The notes beneath the pieces are model-generated. The model had not been told where the DNA came from. It saw nothing but the letters and a program-made list of their open reading frames with translations, and ran no database searches. Shown here one piece after another: positions 16,190 to 24,051 of a DNA stretch of 47,000 nucleotides (its first letter is position 1; each line of letters opens with the position of its first letter). Origin of the DNA: Oceanicola granulosus HTCC2516 (GTDB taxonomy: Bacteria; Pseudomonadota; Alphaproteobacteria; Rhodobacterales; Rhodobacteraceae); the NCBI RefSeq assembly GCF_000153305.1, contig NZ_CH724107.1:1487972-1534971 (forward strand). The letters are read 5' to 3'. The translations under genes were made by a program, and so were the position numbers.

Positions 16190-16332
16190 GTTCTACCTCT
16201 TTTGGGAGGTGGCGGCGTTCCCGGCGCAGCGGCACGGGGCTGTTGCGATCCTTGCACCCGCACCTCTCCCCGCTGTCGCGGGAGCGGTTTGGGTTTTGGG
16301 TTTTGGTGGTGGAGGCGTCGGTTTTTGACCAT
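16156..16332 (-). CDS. proline-rich micro-ORF d (58 aa, internal TPPPPKR, probably frameshifted)
   Basis: From ATG 16332, two bases after the stop of ORF e, the frame contains QQPRAAAPGTPPPPKR, which aligns with QQPMASAPSAPPPPK of ORF e. It then runs on for 12 residues instead of stopping. Removing one A from the AAAA after the proline codons would give PPPKR-stop at TAG 16193-16195, matching ORFs a and b. A second frame at its 5' end also encodes PTPPPPKPK. It is probably a damaged array member. Confidence 0.4.
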   Translation of the reverse strand: MVKNRRLHHQNPKPKPLPRQRGEVRVQGSQQPRAAAPGTPPPPKRGRTCQTPVDAVRR

Positions 16333-16334
16333 GC

Positions 16335-16517
16335 TCAGCGCTTCGGTTTAGGCGGCGGTGGCGCGGACGGTGCGCTTGCCATCGGTTGTTGCGAGTTGAT
16401 CGAGATGCGCGAGTAATCCGGTTTGGCAACATCATCTCGATTCGCTGTCTCGGTTTCTTCTTTGCTCAACTTCGCGCCCCTCTGACTCGATAGGTTGTCA
16501 GAGCATAAGGAAAACAC
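16335..16517 (-). CDS. proline-rich micro-ORF e (60 aa, C-terminus PPPPKPKR)
   Basis: The open frame from GTG 16517 gives 60 residues ending QQPMASAPSAPPPPKPKR. The N-terminal half (KLSKEETETANRDDVAKPDY) is charged and hydrophilic. The start is uncertain because the first 17 codons overlap the ORF upstream. It is the first member of the minus-strand array of ORFs with a PPPPK-type C-terminus. Function unknown. Confidence 0.45.
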   Translation of the reverse strand: MFSLCSDNLSSQRGAKLSKEETETANRDDVAKPDYSRISINSQQPMASAPSAPPPPKPKR

Positions 16518-16726
16518 GGCTTCGCTTCTAGCATGATCTGACGTAGTGACACCTTACTAGCACAAGATGTTGCGCGAGGCCACTGTTCGAGATGGATTAC
16601 CCTTGAAGGGTCTAGTCTTTCAAGCCGTATAAAGTCCGCCTCGACCTTTGCCGCCGCGCCCCCCTCCGGAAGTCTATGGTACTCTTTATCCTGTTCGCAC
16701 TCTGATTTGTCATAGTCATCACTCAT
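16466..16726 (-). CDS. hypothetical protein, 86 aa
   Basis: The start ATG at 16726 overlaps the stop of the DUF4238-like gene (ATGA), which suggests coupled translation. The N-terminus is acidic (MSDDYDKSECEQDKEYHRL) and the rest is mixed and basic. No motif or family is recognised. The 3' end overlaps ORF e. It may link the DUF4238-like gene to the proline-rich array as one transcription unit. Confidence 0.4.
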   Translation of the reverse strand: MSDDYDKSECEQDKEYHRLPEGGAAAKVEADFIRLERLDPSRVIHLEQWPRATSCASKVSLRQIMLEAKPCFPYALTTYRVRGARS

Positions 16727-17358
16727 TGAAACGCGCTCCGTTCGGTAACGTAGTTGACTTCAACAAATTCCTTCTCGGAGAAATACCGATAGTGCTGACT
16801 ATCCATCACGTTGAAAAGCGCCGCTGGCAGGAAATACTTCGGGTTCGGCCTCAGCTCGTGAGCGTTCTGGTATAGGTCGCGCACCCAAGCCAGATTCGTG
16901 AGGATAAGTATCTTGTCCGGCGATAGCGGAAAGTACCTTTGCGCGACCATACGGATATCTGGAACATTAGAACCCAAACATCGTTTAAACGCCGACAGCA
17001 TTTGCGAAGCTCGAGATAACGAATTCAATCGCGTGCTACTGGTATCGGCGATCTGCCAAACAGCTTCGATTCTGTATTCGCCGCATCTCAGGGAGAGAGT
17101 TCTATTCTTGCAGGTGCTACCCAGCATGGATCGAAGCCATCCTAGCCCCTTTGGCGTGTGAAGTTTCTGCACGCTCATATAAGGTAGAAGCGTATTGAAC
17201 GCGCCATTAGATTGGGAGTTGAACTCGAAGTCGGCAAAGTGTGCGACGGCGGCTGGGGCGCTTGCTGAGGGAAAAGGTGTGATTATGGCATGTAGATGCT
17301 GGCCGTGTTCTGTTTGATGGGATACTGTGGCTCTGCCTTTACAACAACGCCAATCCAA
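16723..17358 (-). CDS. DUF4238-like protein, N-terminus missing or start unresolved
   Basis: The C-terminal part (FPLSPDKILILTN, then RPNPKYFLPAALFN and LSEKE-like FSEKEFVEVNYV) resembles the end of DUF4238 proteins. These are uncharacterised and common in accessory regions. The usual N-terminal block of DUF4238 is not visible. The open frame begins only at a TTG (17358) just after an in-frame stop. An adjacent frame reads a plausible PEDLDVWIGVVVKAEPQYPI up to a stop. The 5' end therefore looks truncated or frameshifted. The ending (VTERSAFQ) is also shorter than expected. Family assignment is from memory of its pattern. Confidence 0.4.
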   Translation of the reverse strand: MDWRCCKGRATVSHQTEHGQHLHAIITPFPSASAPAAVAHFADFEFNSQSNGAFNTLLPYMSVQKLHTPKGLGWLRSMLGSTCKNRTLSLRCGEYRIEAVWQIADTSSTRLNSLSRASQMLSAFKRCLGSNVPDIRMVAQRYFPLSPDKILILTNLAWVRDLYQNAHELRPNPKYFLPAALFNVMDSQHYRYFSEKEFVEVNYVTERSAFQ

Positions 17359-17426
17359 ACGTCCAAGTCCTCAGGCGGATGAATTGATTGGAGCAACGGG
17401 GCGCAAATATACCCACATTCGTGGTC

Positions 17427-17780
17427 TCAGGAAGGACCCAAAGTGGGATCCAGATCCCGATAAGCTTGCATCACCTCGCGGAAGGCTAAGGTTTCGGCGG
17501 CTGGGCGGGGAAGGCCGGCATCGTGTTCCAGGATTGCAGCCCGTTCCTCGAACGCGTCGCGGGCGGTGTCATCCAGGGCCATGTACCTTGCAACAAGCGA
17601 CATCTGCGACGGATGCGACAACTGCCAGACGAGCGAGCCAGGCTCTGAGTCGCAGTTCGCCAAGTCGGCAAGCGCTGCGTGCTTGGCCGGTGCTTTGTCG
17701 ACGCCTTCCTGTCGCGGTGGGGTCGGCGGAATCTGCACCTTTTCCGCCTCGTCGAAATCGAAGCGAAACAAGTCATTCAT
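17427..17780 (-). CDS. hypothetical protein downstream of DUF3987 gene
   Basis: From ATG 17780 the product is 117 residues: MNDLFRFDFDEAEK, a Pro-rich linker, then a helical Ala/Arg/Glu-rich region ending AYRDLDPTLGPS. It overlaps the end of the DUF3987 frame by eight bases, so the two are probably one transcription unit. No domain recognised. The codon pattern agrees with a real gene. Confidence 0.6.
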   Translation of the reverse strand: MNDLFRFDFDEAEKVQIPPTPPRQEGVDKAPAKHAALADLANCDSEPGSLVWQLSHPSQMSLVARYMALDDTARDAFEERAAILEHDAGLPRPAAETLAFREVMQAYRDLDPTLGPS

Positions 17781-19315
17781 ATGCACAAAGCTCCCAAGAA
17801 TGGCTCGTGACATGTCCACCCACGACTGTGCCGAGCGGTAATGGGCGGATATGTCTATATTGAACCAGCACCACCAGCAAGCGTTCGACCGTCTTGCTGT
17901 CACGGATTTTCGCCGGGCCAGGACTTACGATCATGCGCTTATCGAACGGCTGCCCGCTGAGTCGGGGTTTTAGCCAATCCAGTAGCAGCTGCGCCTGAGC
18001 GAGCGTCTCATCGACCGGGCCGGCATCCATCAGCCGTTGAGCCTCTGCGACATACCAAGCAGAAAGTTTTACACCACACTGCATGGCCCGAAGCGGCAGC
18101 TCTCTGGCTTCCGGGTCATCGAAGACTGCCAGCACGCCGGCAATGCGAGCCGCTTGCTCTGCCGCCTTCGAAGCAAACCCGGTGATATGGGCCAACTCGC
18201 CGTTCGGGCACTGGGCCCCTTCGATCTTGTTTGCAAACTGGATCAACAGAGCGCGGGCTTCTGTGCTGAGCGGCAACAAGCGCGGTGCAAGCTCCAGCGG
18301 ATCATCATGCGATGGCGGAGGGCGGTGAAGAAGAGCAGACACCCGAGCTTGAAATGTTGCCAGCCTTTTCTCCGCCCGATGCCGCTTCTGCACTTCTACG
18401 TCAGAATCTTCGATAAGGCGCTGGCCGATCCTGCTGGTCGGCCAAGCGATGAGCATACGTGACATCAGTCCCTGATCTCTGAGAACCTCATTGCGCAGGA
18501 CCTCTTCCGCGATCCCCGGCTGGATCATCAAGTGCAGGGCGCCCCGCCGGTGCCGGTACGTTGCCTGAGGAGAGCCTGCGCGGGTCCGGTTGAGGGGGGC
18601 GGCATCCCAAAGCTTAGAAAGCCCGGCAGCGGTCTTGAGCTGATTGTCGCGGCCCATGCCGTGGCCGCCGAAGAACTGCCCCCCCTTCATCGGCAAATAT
18701 GCCGATCGACGGGTCCCCATCTTCGAAGTGGCGGAGAAGGCCCTCGAAAGTGATGTCCGAGAGCACCTTGCGTGGCACGATGGGGCAAGCTGGCGACTGC
18801 GGAGTGGTGCCCTCGACGACACCGCCTTCCTCAGCTCTAGACTTCAACGTCTTCCGCACGAGGGCTTCGTGGAGGCTCAGTTCGAACTTGTAGGTCTCGA
18901 GGTCGCGGCGGTACGCGGCTGACTTGGCTTCTTCCCAGTCATGGACCGGCTTCAATGACAGTCTATCGCAGGAGGACTTCCGCTCTCCCGAGGCGGCCAC
19001 TGTCAGCAAGAACAGACTGAGTGGCGTTTCCCCGCTGAGGTGCTCGACGTCGCAAAGGTGCTGGGTTGCCAGCGAGGCCATGGCCAGCACTGATTGAAAC
19101 GCGATTTCGATCGGAGCTCCGGTCAGATCGGCAATGGCCTTCGCCGGCTCTGCGATCGGGCCGAGGTAGTCAAGCGGCAGCGCCAGTCCCGACCTCCTTT
19201 GGCGGAGAAGGGGCTCAGGCCGATCCCTTGGTGCGGGATGAGGTGCAATTTGAGTGGAGAGGTCTGGAGCCCGTGTTCCAGACATAGCTCCGCAATTCCC
19301 TATTTGCATAGACAT
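17773..19315 (-). pseudogene. DUF3987 (primase/helicase-like) protein, frameshifted in a homopolymer
   Basis: DUF3987 proteins are P-loop-like replication proteins carried by integrative elements. The N-terminal frame (from ATG 19315) has LTGAPIEIAFQSVLAMASLA, SLFLLTVAASGERKS and GIFADEGG. The C-terminal frame continues GQFFGGHGMGRDN, AAGLSKLWDAAPLNRTRAG and so on to 17773. The two join at a run of seven Cs on the plus strand (18679-18685). Six would give the intact family motif DEGGQFFGGHGM. One inserted base therefore breaks an otherwise complete gene of about 513 codons. It lies between the integrase and a small hypothetical gene, a common island layout. Confidence 0.8.
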
Positions 19316-19442
19316 CAAGCCGTCCTTTCACCCGCTATCGGCGAGCCTATCTGTTTCGAAGTGCAGACCACAGGCCGGAACACTTCCCCCGGGTCAAGAG
19401 GAAAGTTTGGCTGACGCAGTTTCGGGGAAGTTCGCGCTTCAG

Positions 19443-20758
19443 CTAGATCGATATCTTCGCGAGAGCCTGCCGCCGTCCGAGAAGGCCCCCGCCTGCGCCG
19501 TAGGATGGCCGGTCGTACTTGTGGCCCAATATGTCGGCGCGTACTCGATCATCCACGCCCGCTTCCAGAAGCGCGTCCTCCACATAGTGCCGAAGACTGT
19601 AGGCGCTGTGCTGAGGCGTCTCTTTCAGCCCGTGAGCATCGAGGAACTTGTTCACGAGGCTTGACCATGCATTTGACTTGTCTCTGTAGCGCTGGATTCC
19701 ACCTCGCGCGACGATCCGGCGCGCCGCTGCAAGTGAAACCCCCAACAGTGGGATGTCCCGAGCGGTATGGCGCTGTTTCAGCTCGCGCCCATGGGCTGCT
19801 ACACGAATGAATGGTATCTCGTCGTCGAGGCAGAAGTCTTCCAGGGGACATAGGAGCACCTCGCTTGGGCGCAGCCCGGTGTTCACCTGAACTAGAAGGG
19901 TATCTGCGGCCTCTTCGTTGAGCCCATTTAGCGCTCCTGCAGCCAACAATTTGCCTTCGACCCAAGCGCGCGAAAACGGAGGGCGGCTTATCTCTGGGTC
20001 CACAGATTTGTCGAAGCGAAGCTTCGCGAATGGGTTCTCTAGGGCAAAATGCCCCTTCAGCTCGCACCACTCATGAAAGAGCTGTGAGAGATGCCCAAGT
20101 CTTTGTTGGCCGTCTCTGCGCGGGTCTCACCGGAATGAACCCGCTCGGCCCACCAGCTTCGAAACGCCAACGCATCCTCGCGAGTGATCTTGTCGATGCC
20201 GGACGCACGCCGCTTAGGCACGGCTTTCTCGAAATTTGTAACGGCGCGCTCCCGCGGAAGCCGCCAAAGATGGCGCTGTCGATCAGATTTCCGAATGCGG
20301 CGGGTTTTCGTGAGCTCGATGTAGTCATCGAGGACGGCCCTCAAGGGCGGCAGAGCAACCGGAACGCCGCCGAGCAGGGCATTGGTGACCTCGGGAGGCT
20401 GCGGCTTCTCGAGGATGCCTGCGGCTGCCATCAGGCGCGGCAGGTTCTCCGTGAAGGATCGTTGCAGCAGGATGTCGCTCGGCAAATAGTCGAAGCCATG
20501 GCTTTCTGCGATATCCTTCGCTGCCTGATACTTCTCGTGCGCAAGAGCGTCCTGCCCAAGCTCTAACAAGCGCCACTCTGTCCGTTTGAGGTCCTCAAGT
20601 TCGTTCGCCTTGCGCCTTGCAACGCTCAAGTCAGCGGTCCTTAGTGCTTGCCGGACCTGGCGGATCGGCTGACCGTTTCTGCCTCGAACTTTGCCGAACA
20701 GGTGCTTGGGCACGTTCAGAACGAAGTAGTATCGACCTCGATCAAGTGTCAGACCCAT
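19443..20758 (-). pseudogene. island tyrosine recombinase (integrase), frameshifted
   Basis: This is the site-specific recombinase that would have inserted the island at the neighbouring tRNA. The first frame (from ATG 20758) has an N-terminal DUF6538-like domain (LTLDRGRYYFVLNVPKHLFG) and the SAM-like core-binding domain. It stops early at 20057. The second frame (to 19443) has the catalytic domain: NTGLRPSEV (first Arg), YSLRH (second Arg block), LGHK and the candidate nucleophile Tyr in RPSYGAG. Adding one base at CCC 20094-20096 joins them into about 438 residues, the usual length. It lies 150 bases from the 3' end of tRNA-Ser. As read it is inactive. Confidence 0.85.
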
Positions 20759-20785
20759 CGCCTCACCCTCCTCGAAAATCTGCAG

Positions 20786-20807
20786 CTATGCGGGAATCTA
20801 TGCGGGA
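20786..20807 (+). repeat. direct repeats CTATGCGGGA upstream of the integrase
   Basis: CTATGCGGGA occurs at 20786-20795 and again at 20798-20807. A related TCTGCGGGATG starts at 20874. They lie between the integrase start and the tRNA 3' end, where integrase arm-type sites or excisionase sites are expected. A 12-base period places both copies on roughly the same DNA face. The role is inferred. Confidence 0.4.
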
Positions 20808-20908
20808 TTTCATGAGGGACAGGATGCCATGCGCAGGTTAACAAAACCTTACGCGACTGATTTTCCGACGTTTTCTGCGGGATGACTGCCTTCATAGTGG
20901 CAGATTAC

Positions 20909-20998
20909 TGGCGGAGGAGGTGGGATTCGAACCCACGGGACGCTCTCACGCCCAACGGTTTTCAAGACCGCCGCAATCGACCACTCTGCCACTCCTCC
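20909..20998 (-). tRNA. tRNA-Ser(UGA)
   Basis: The minus strand folds as a class II tRNA. GGAGGAG at the 5' end (20998-20992) pairs with CTCCTCC (20919-20913), followed by a G discriminator and encoded CCA (20911-20909). The anticodon loop CTTGAAA gives UGA, the T loop contains GTTCGAATC, and a long variable arm is present. It is probably the integration target of the island, whose integrase lies just past its 3' end. The second att copy would lie beyond the left edge of the window. Confidence 0.97.
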
Positions 20999-21218
20999 GG
21001 CCGCGCCGACGCACGTAGCCAACGGGGTGCGATTCGGGAAGGGTGGCGGGTGGGGGAAAGTTGGCGGGGGACCGGGGCGAGGCTTTCAAAGGAAGGGCGA
21101 TGCGGCTATCCTCGCGCGGGAGGCTCGCGGGAGACGACCGACGGGCCGGGTCGAGCAGGAAGGGCCGGACAACACGGCCGGCGGTCGGGACAGGCCGCGT
21201 CAACGAGGGGGCAAACGA

Positions 21219-22085
21219 ATGACGGGCAGCAATTCTCGCCGTGGGGTGTCGGGGCGGACCGCGATCTTCGTCGTCCTGGGGCTGGGTCTCGCCGGGTGCG
21301 ACGGCGACGGCGGGCTCCGGATGCCGTTCGACATGCCAGGCCGCGCCGCCGCCGGAGAGGGCAGCGCGACCGGCGGGTCGGTCCAGTTGGTGGAGCGCGA
21401 CCTGGAGGCGCCGGAGGTGTTCCAGGTCACCGAGCAGGGGCTGTGGGACGGGCGGCCGTCGCTCGGCGGGGTCTGGGTGGCGCACCCGGACGTGACCGAT
21501 CCGGAGCGGGTCATCATCCGCAACCGCGACAACGGCAAGTTCGTCATCGGCGCGCTGTTCCGGCGCGAGCGCGAGAACCCGGGGCCGCGGCTGCAGGTTT
21601 CCTCCGACGCGGCGGACGCGCTCGGGGTGCTGGCCGGGGCGCCGGTCGAGCTCAATGTCACGGCGCTGCGCCGCGAGGAGGCCGCCGAGACCGCGCCGGC
21701 GGCCGCCGCGAGCGCCGCCGAGGCGGGGCTCGACGCACCCGCCGCCGTCGAAACGACGAGCCTCGCGCCGGCGGCCGAGAGCGCCGCGCCGGTGGCCGAG
21801 GCCGCGACGCCTCCGGCGCCCGCCCCTGCCCCGGTGGAGACCGCCTCGACGCTGGAGAAGCCCTACATCCAGATCGGCATCTTCTCGATCGAGTCCAACG
21901 CCGAAGGCACCGCCGACCGGATGCGCGCCGCCGGCATCGTGCCGACGGTGCTCGCGCAGGAGAGCCAGGGCAGCCCGTTCTGGCGGGTCATCGTCGGGCC
22001 TGCGCGCGATGCCGCCGAGCGGGAGCGGCTGCTCGAAAAAGTGAAGGCGCAGGGGTTTGCCGACGCGTACGCCGTGACAAACTAG
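21219..22085 (+). CDS. SPOR-domain lipoprotein with RlpA-like barrel
   Basis: The 288-residue protein has a lipoprotein signal with lipobox LAGC (Cys27). The middle region (VIIRNRDNGKFVIGALFRRE and then VSSDAADALGVLAGAP) resembles the double-psi barrel of RlpA-type proteins. A low-complexity Ala/Pro/Glu linker follows. The C-terminal SPOR domain (about 213-288, starting PYIQIGIFS) binds denuded septal peptidoglycan. ATG 21219 is used because GAGGGGG precedes it. It is followed 37 bases later by a D,D-carboxypeptidase gene, fitting a role in cell-wall remodelling at division. The catalytic Asp of true RlpA transglycosylases is not obvious, so enzymatic activity is doubtful. Confidence 0.8.
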   Translation: MTGSNSRRGVSGRTAIFVVLGLGLAGCDGDGGLRMPFDMPGRAAAGEGSATGGSVQLVERDLEAPEVFQVTEQGLWDGRPSLGGVWVAHPDVTDPERVIIRNRDNGKFVIGALFRRERENPGPRLQVSSDAADALGVLAGAPVELNVTALRREEAAETAPAAAASAAEAGLDAPAAVETTSLAPAAESAAPVAEAATPPAPAPAPVETASTLEKPYIQIGIFSIESNAEGTADRMRAAGIVPTVLAQESQGSPFWRVIVGPARDAAERERLLEKVKAQGFADAYAVTN

Positions 22086-22122
22086 CGCCACCGTTTTCCC
22101 ACAGGACAGGACGCGCCGCCAC

Positions 22123-23358
22123 ATGATCCGACGCTTCACCGCCCGCCTGCTGGTCGCTCTCGCGGCCGGCCTCGCCTTCGCCCAGATGGCCGCCGCGCAG
22201 GGCTTCGATACCCGCGCGAACGCCGCCTACGTCTACGACGTGACGACCGAGACGATCCTGCTCGAGAAGAACGCCGACGAGCCGCTGCCGCCGGCGTCGA
22301 TGTCGAAGCTGATGACGCTCTACATGGCGTTCGAGGCGATCGAGAGCGGCCGGCTCCGGCTCGACGAGCAGTTGCCGGTGAGCGAGCACGCGATGTCGTA
22401 CGGCGGCTCGACCATGTTTCTCGACACGACCGACCGGCCGACGGTGGAGGACCTGCTGCGCGGGGTGATCGTGCTGTCGGGCAACGACGCCTCGGCGGTC
22501 CTGGCGGAGGCGCTGTCGCCCGACGGGACGGAGGCCGGCTTCGCGCGGCTGATGACCGAGCGCGGGCGGCAGATCGGGCTGACCAACTCGACCTTCGCCA
22601 ATTCCAACGGCTGGCCGGCGCCCGATCACCGGATGTCGGTGCGCGATCTCGGCGTCGTGGCGACGCGGCTGATCGAGGATTTCCCCGACCTCTACCCGAT
22701 GTTCGCGGAGCAGACCTTCGAGTACGACGGCCGCGCGCCCACCAACGTCCGCAACCGCAACCCGCTGCTCGGGCTCGGGATCGGCGCGGACGGGCTGAAG
22801 ACGGGGCATACCGAGGAGGCCGGCTACGGGCTCGTCGGCTCGGCGGTGCAGGAGGACCGGCGGGTGGTGTTCGTGCTGGCGGGGCTCGACAGCACGGCCG
22901 AGCGGGCCGAGGAATCCGAGCGGGTGGTGAACTGGGCATTCCGCCAGTACGTGGAGAAGGGCCTGACCGAAGCGGGCACGCGCATCGCCGAGGCCGACGT
23001 CTGGATGGGCGCGGCCTCGACGGTGGGGCTGACGGTGGCGGAGGACGTGTCGCTGCTGGTGCCGGTGCTGAGCCAGGGCGGGGTCGCGGCGGAGGTGGTC
23101 TATACCGGCCCCGTCGAGGCGCCGGTGGCGGCGGGCGACGAGATCGCCGAGCTGCGCATCACCCGCGCCGACCTGCCCGAGGTGCGCATCCCGCTCGTCG
23201 CCGAGAGCGACGTGGCCCGCGGCGGCTTTGCCGAGCGGGTGAAGGTGGCGGCGCTCGTGCTGCTGGGCAAGGTCGCGCCGGGGGCCGACCTCGAGGCGCT
23301 GCCGCTGCTGGGCGACGAGGCCGAGCCGGCGGCCGAGCCCGAAGCCGACGGCGCCTGA
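22123..23358 (+). CDS. D-alanyl-D-alanine carboxypeptidase (penicillin-binding protein 5/6 type, S11)
   Basis: It removes the terminal D-Ala from peptidoglycan pentapeptides in the periplasm, limiting cross-linking. The 411-residue protein has an N-terminal signal peptide ending near MAAAQ. The serine peptidase motifs are in order: S59-M-S-K62, S119-G-N121 and K226-T-G228. A C-terminal beta domain follows, then a hydrophobic/amphipathic stretch and an acidic Glu/Ala-rich tail. It lies between the SPOR lipoprotein and tmk, with five bases before the tmk start, so co-transcription is likely. Confidence 0.93.
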   Translation: MIRRFTARLLVALAAGLAFAQMAAAQGFDTRANAAYVYDVTTETILLEKNADEPLPPASMSKLMTLYMAFEAIESGRLRLDEQLPVSEHAMSYGGSTMFLDTTDRPTVEDLLRGVIVLSGNDASAVLAEALSPDGTEAGFARLMTERGRQIGLTNSTFANSNGWPAPDHRMSVRDLGVVATRLIEDFPDLYPMFAEQTFEYDGRAPTNVRNRNPLLGLGIGADGLKTGHTEEAGYGLVGSAVQEDRRVVFVLAGLDSTAERAEESERVVNWAFRQYVEKGLTEAGTRIAEADVWMGAASTVGLTVAEDVSLLVPVLSQGGVAAEVVYTGPVEAPVAAGDEIAELRITRADLPEVRIPLVAESDVARGGFAERVKVAALVLLGKVAPGADLEALPLLGDEAEPAAEPEADGA

Positions 23359-23363
23359 TCCGC

Positions 23364-23972
23364 GTGGCACCGGGCCGGTTCATCACCTTCGAGGGCATCG
23401 ACGGCTCGGGCAAGTCCACCCAGGCGCGGCTGCTGGCCGAACGACTGCCCGACGCGCTGCTGACGCGCGAGCCCGGCGGCAGCGCGGGGGCCGAGGAGAT
23501 CCGCGCGCTGGTGCTCAACGGCGATCCCGGCCGCTGGTCGGCCGAGACGGAGCTGCTGCTCTTCACCGCGGCACGGCGCGATCATCTGGAGAAGACGATC
23601 GAGCCGGCGCTCGCCGCCGGGCGCACGGTGATCTGCGACCGCTTCGCCGACAGCACCCGGGTCTACCAGGGGGCGACGCGGGGCGACCTGCGCGCGACGG
23701 TCGACAAGCTCCACGCGCTGACGATCGGCCGCGAGCCCGACCTGACCTTCATCATCGACATGGACCCGGAGACCGCCCTCGCCCGCGGGGTGGCCCGCCC
23801 CGGCGCGGAGCGGCGGTTCGAGGATTTCGGCCTCGCGCTGCAGGAGACCGTGCGCCACGGCTTCCTGTCGCTCGCCCGCCAGTTCTCCGAGCGCTGCATC
23901 GTCATCGACGGCGACCGCCCGGCCGAGGCCGTCGCCGCCGAGATCGCCGCCCGCCTCGAGCTCGCCGACTGA
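23364..23972 (+). CDS. tmk: thymidylate kinase
   Basis: It phosphorylates dTMP to dTDP in dTTP synthesis. The 202-residue protein has the P-loop GIDGSGKST (11-19), the DRFADSTRVYQG substrate-binding block and an Arg-rich lid (RPGAERRF). Its length is normal for bacterial Tmk. The start is GTG at 23364. It sits five bases after the carboxypeptidase stop and is followed by holB, a conserved bacterial gene order. Confidence 0.95.
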   Translation: MAPGRFITFEGIDGSGKSTQARLLAERLPDALLTREPGGSAGAEEIRALVLNGDPGRWSAETELLLFTAARRDHLEKTIEPALAAGRTVICDRFADSTRVYQGATRGDLRATVDKLHALTIGREPDLTFIIDMDPETALARGVARPGAERRFEDFGLALQETVRHGFLSLARQFSERCIVIDGDRPAEAVAAEIAARLELAD

Positions 23973-24051
23973 CGACCGGCCCGCGGCCGCGCGCCGACAT
24001 TCCCGTCACGCCCGATTGCGGCCCCGGCCCGATTGCGCGACAACCGCCGCG

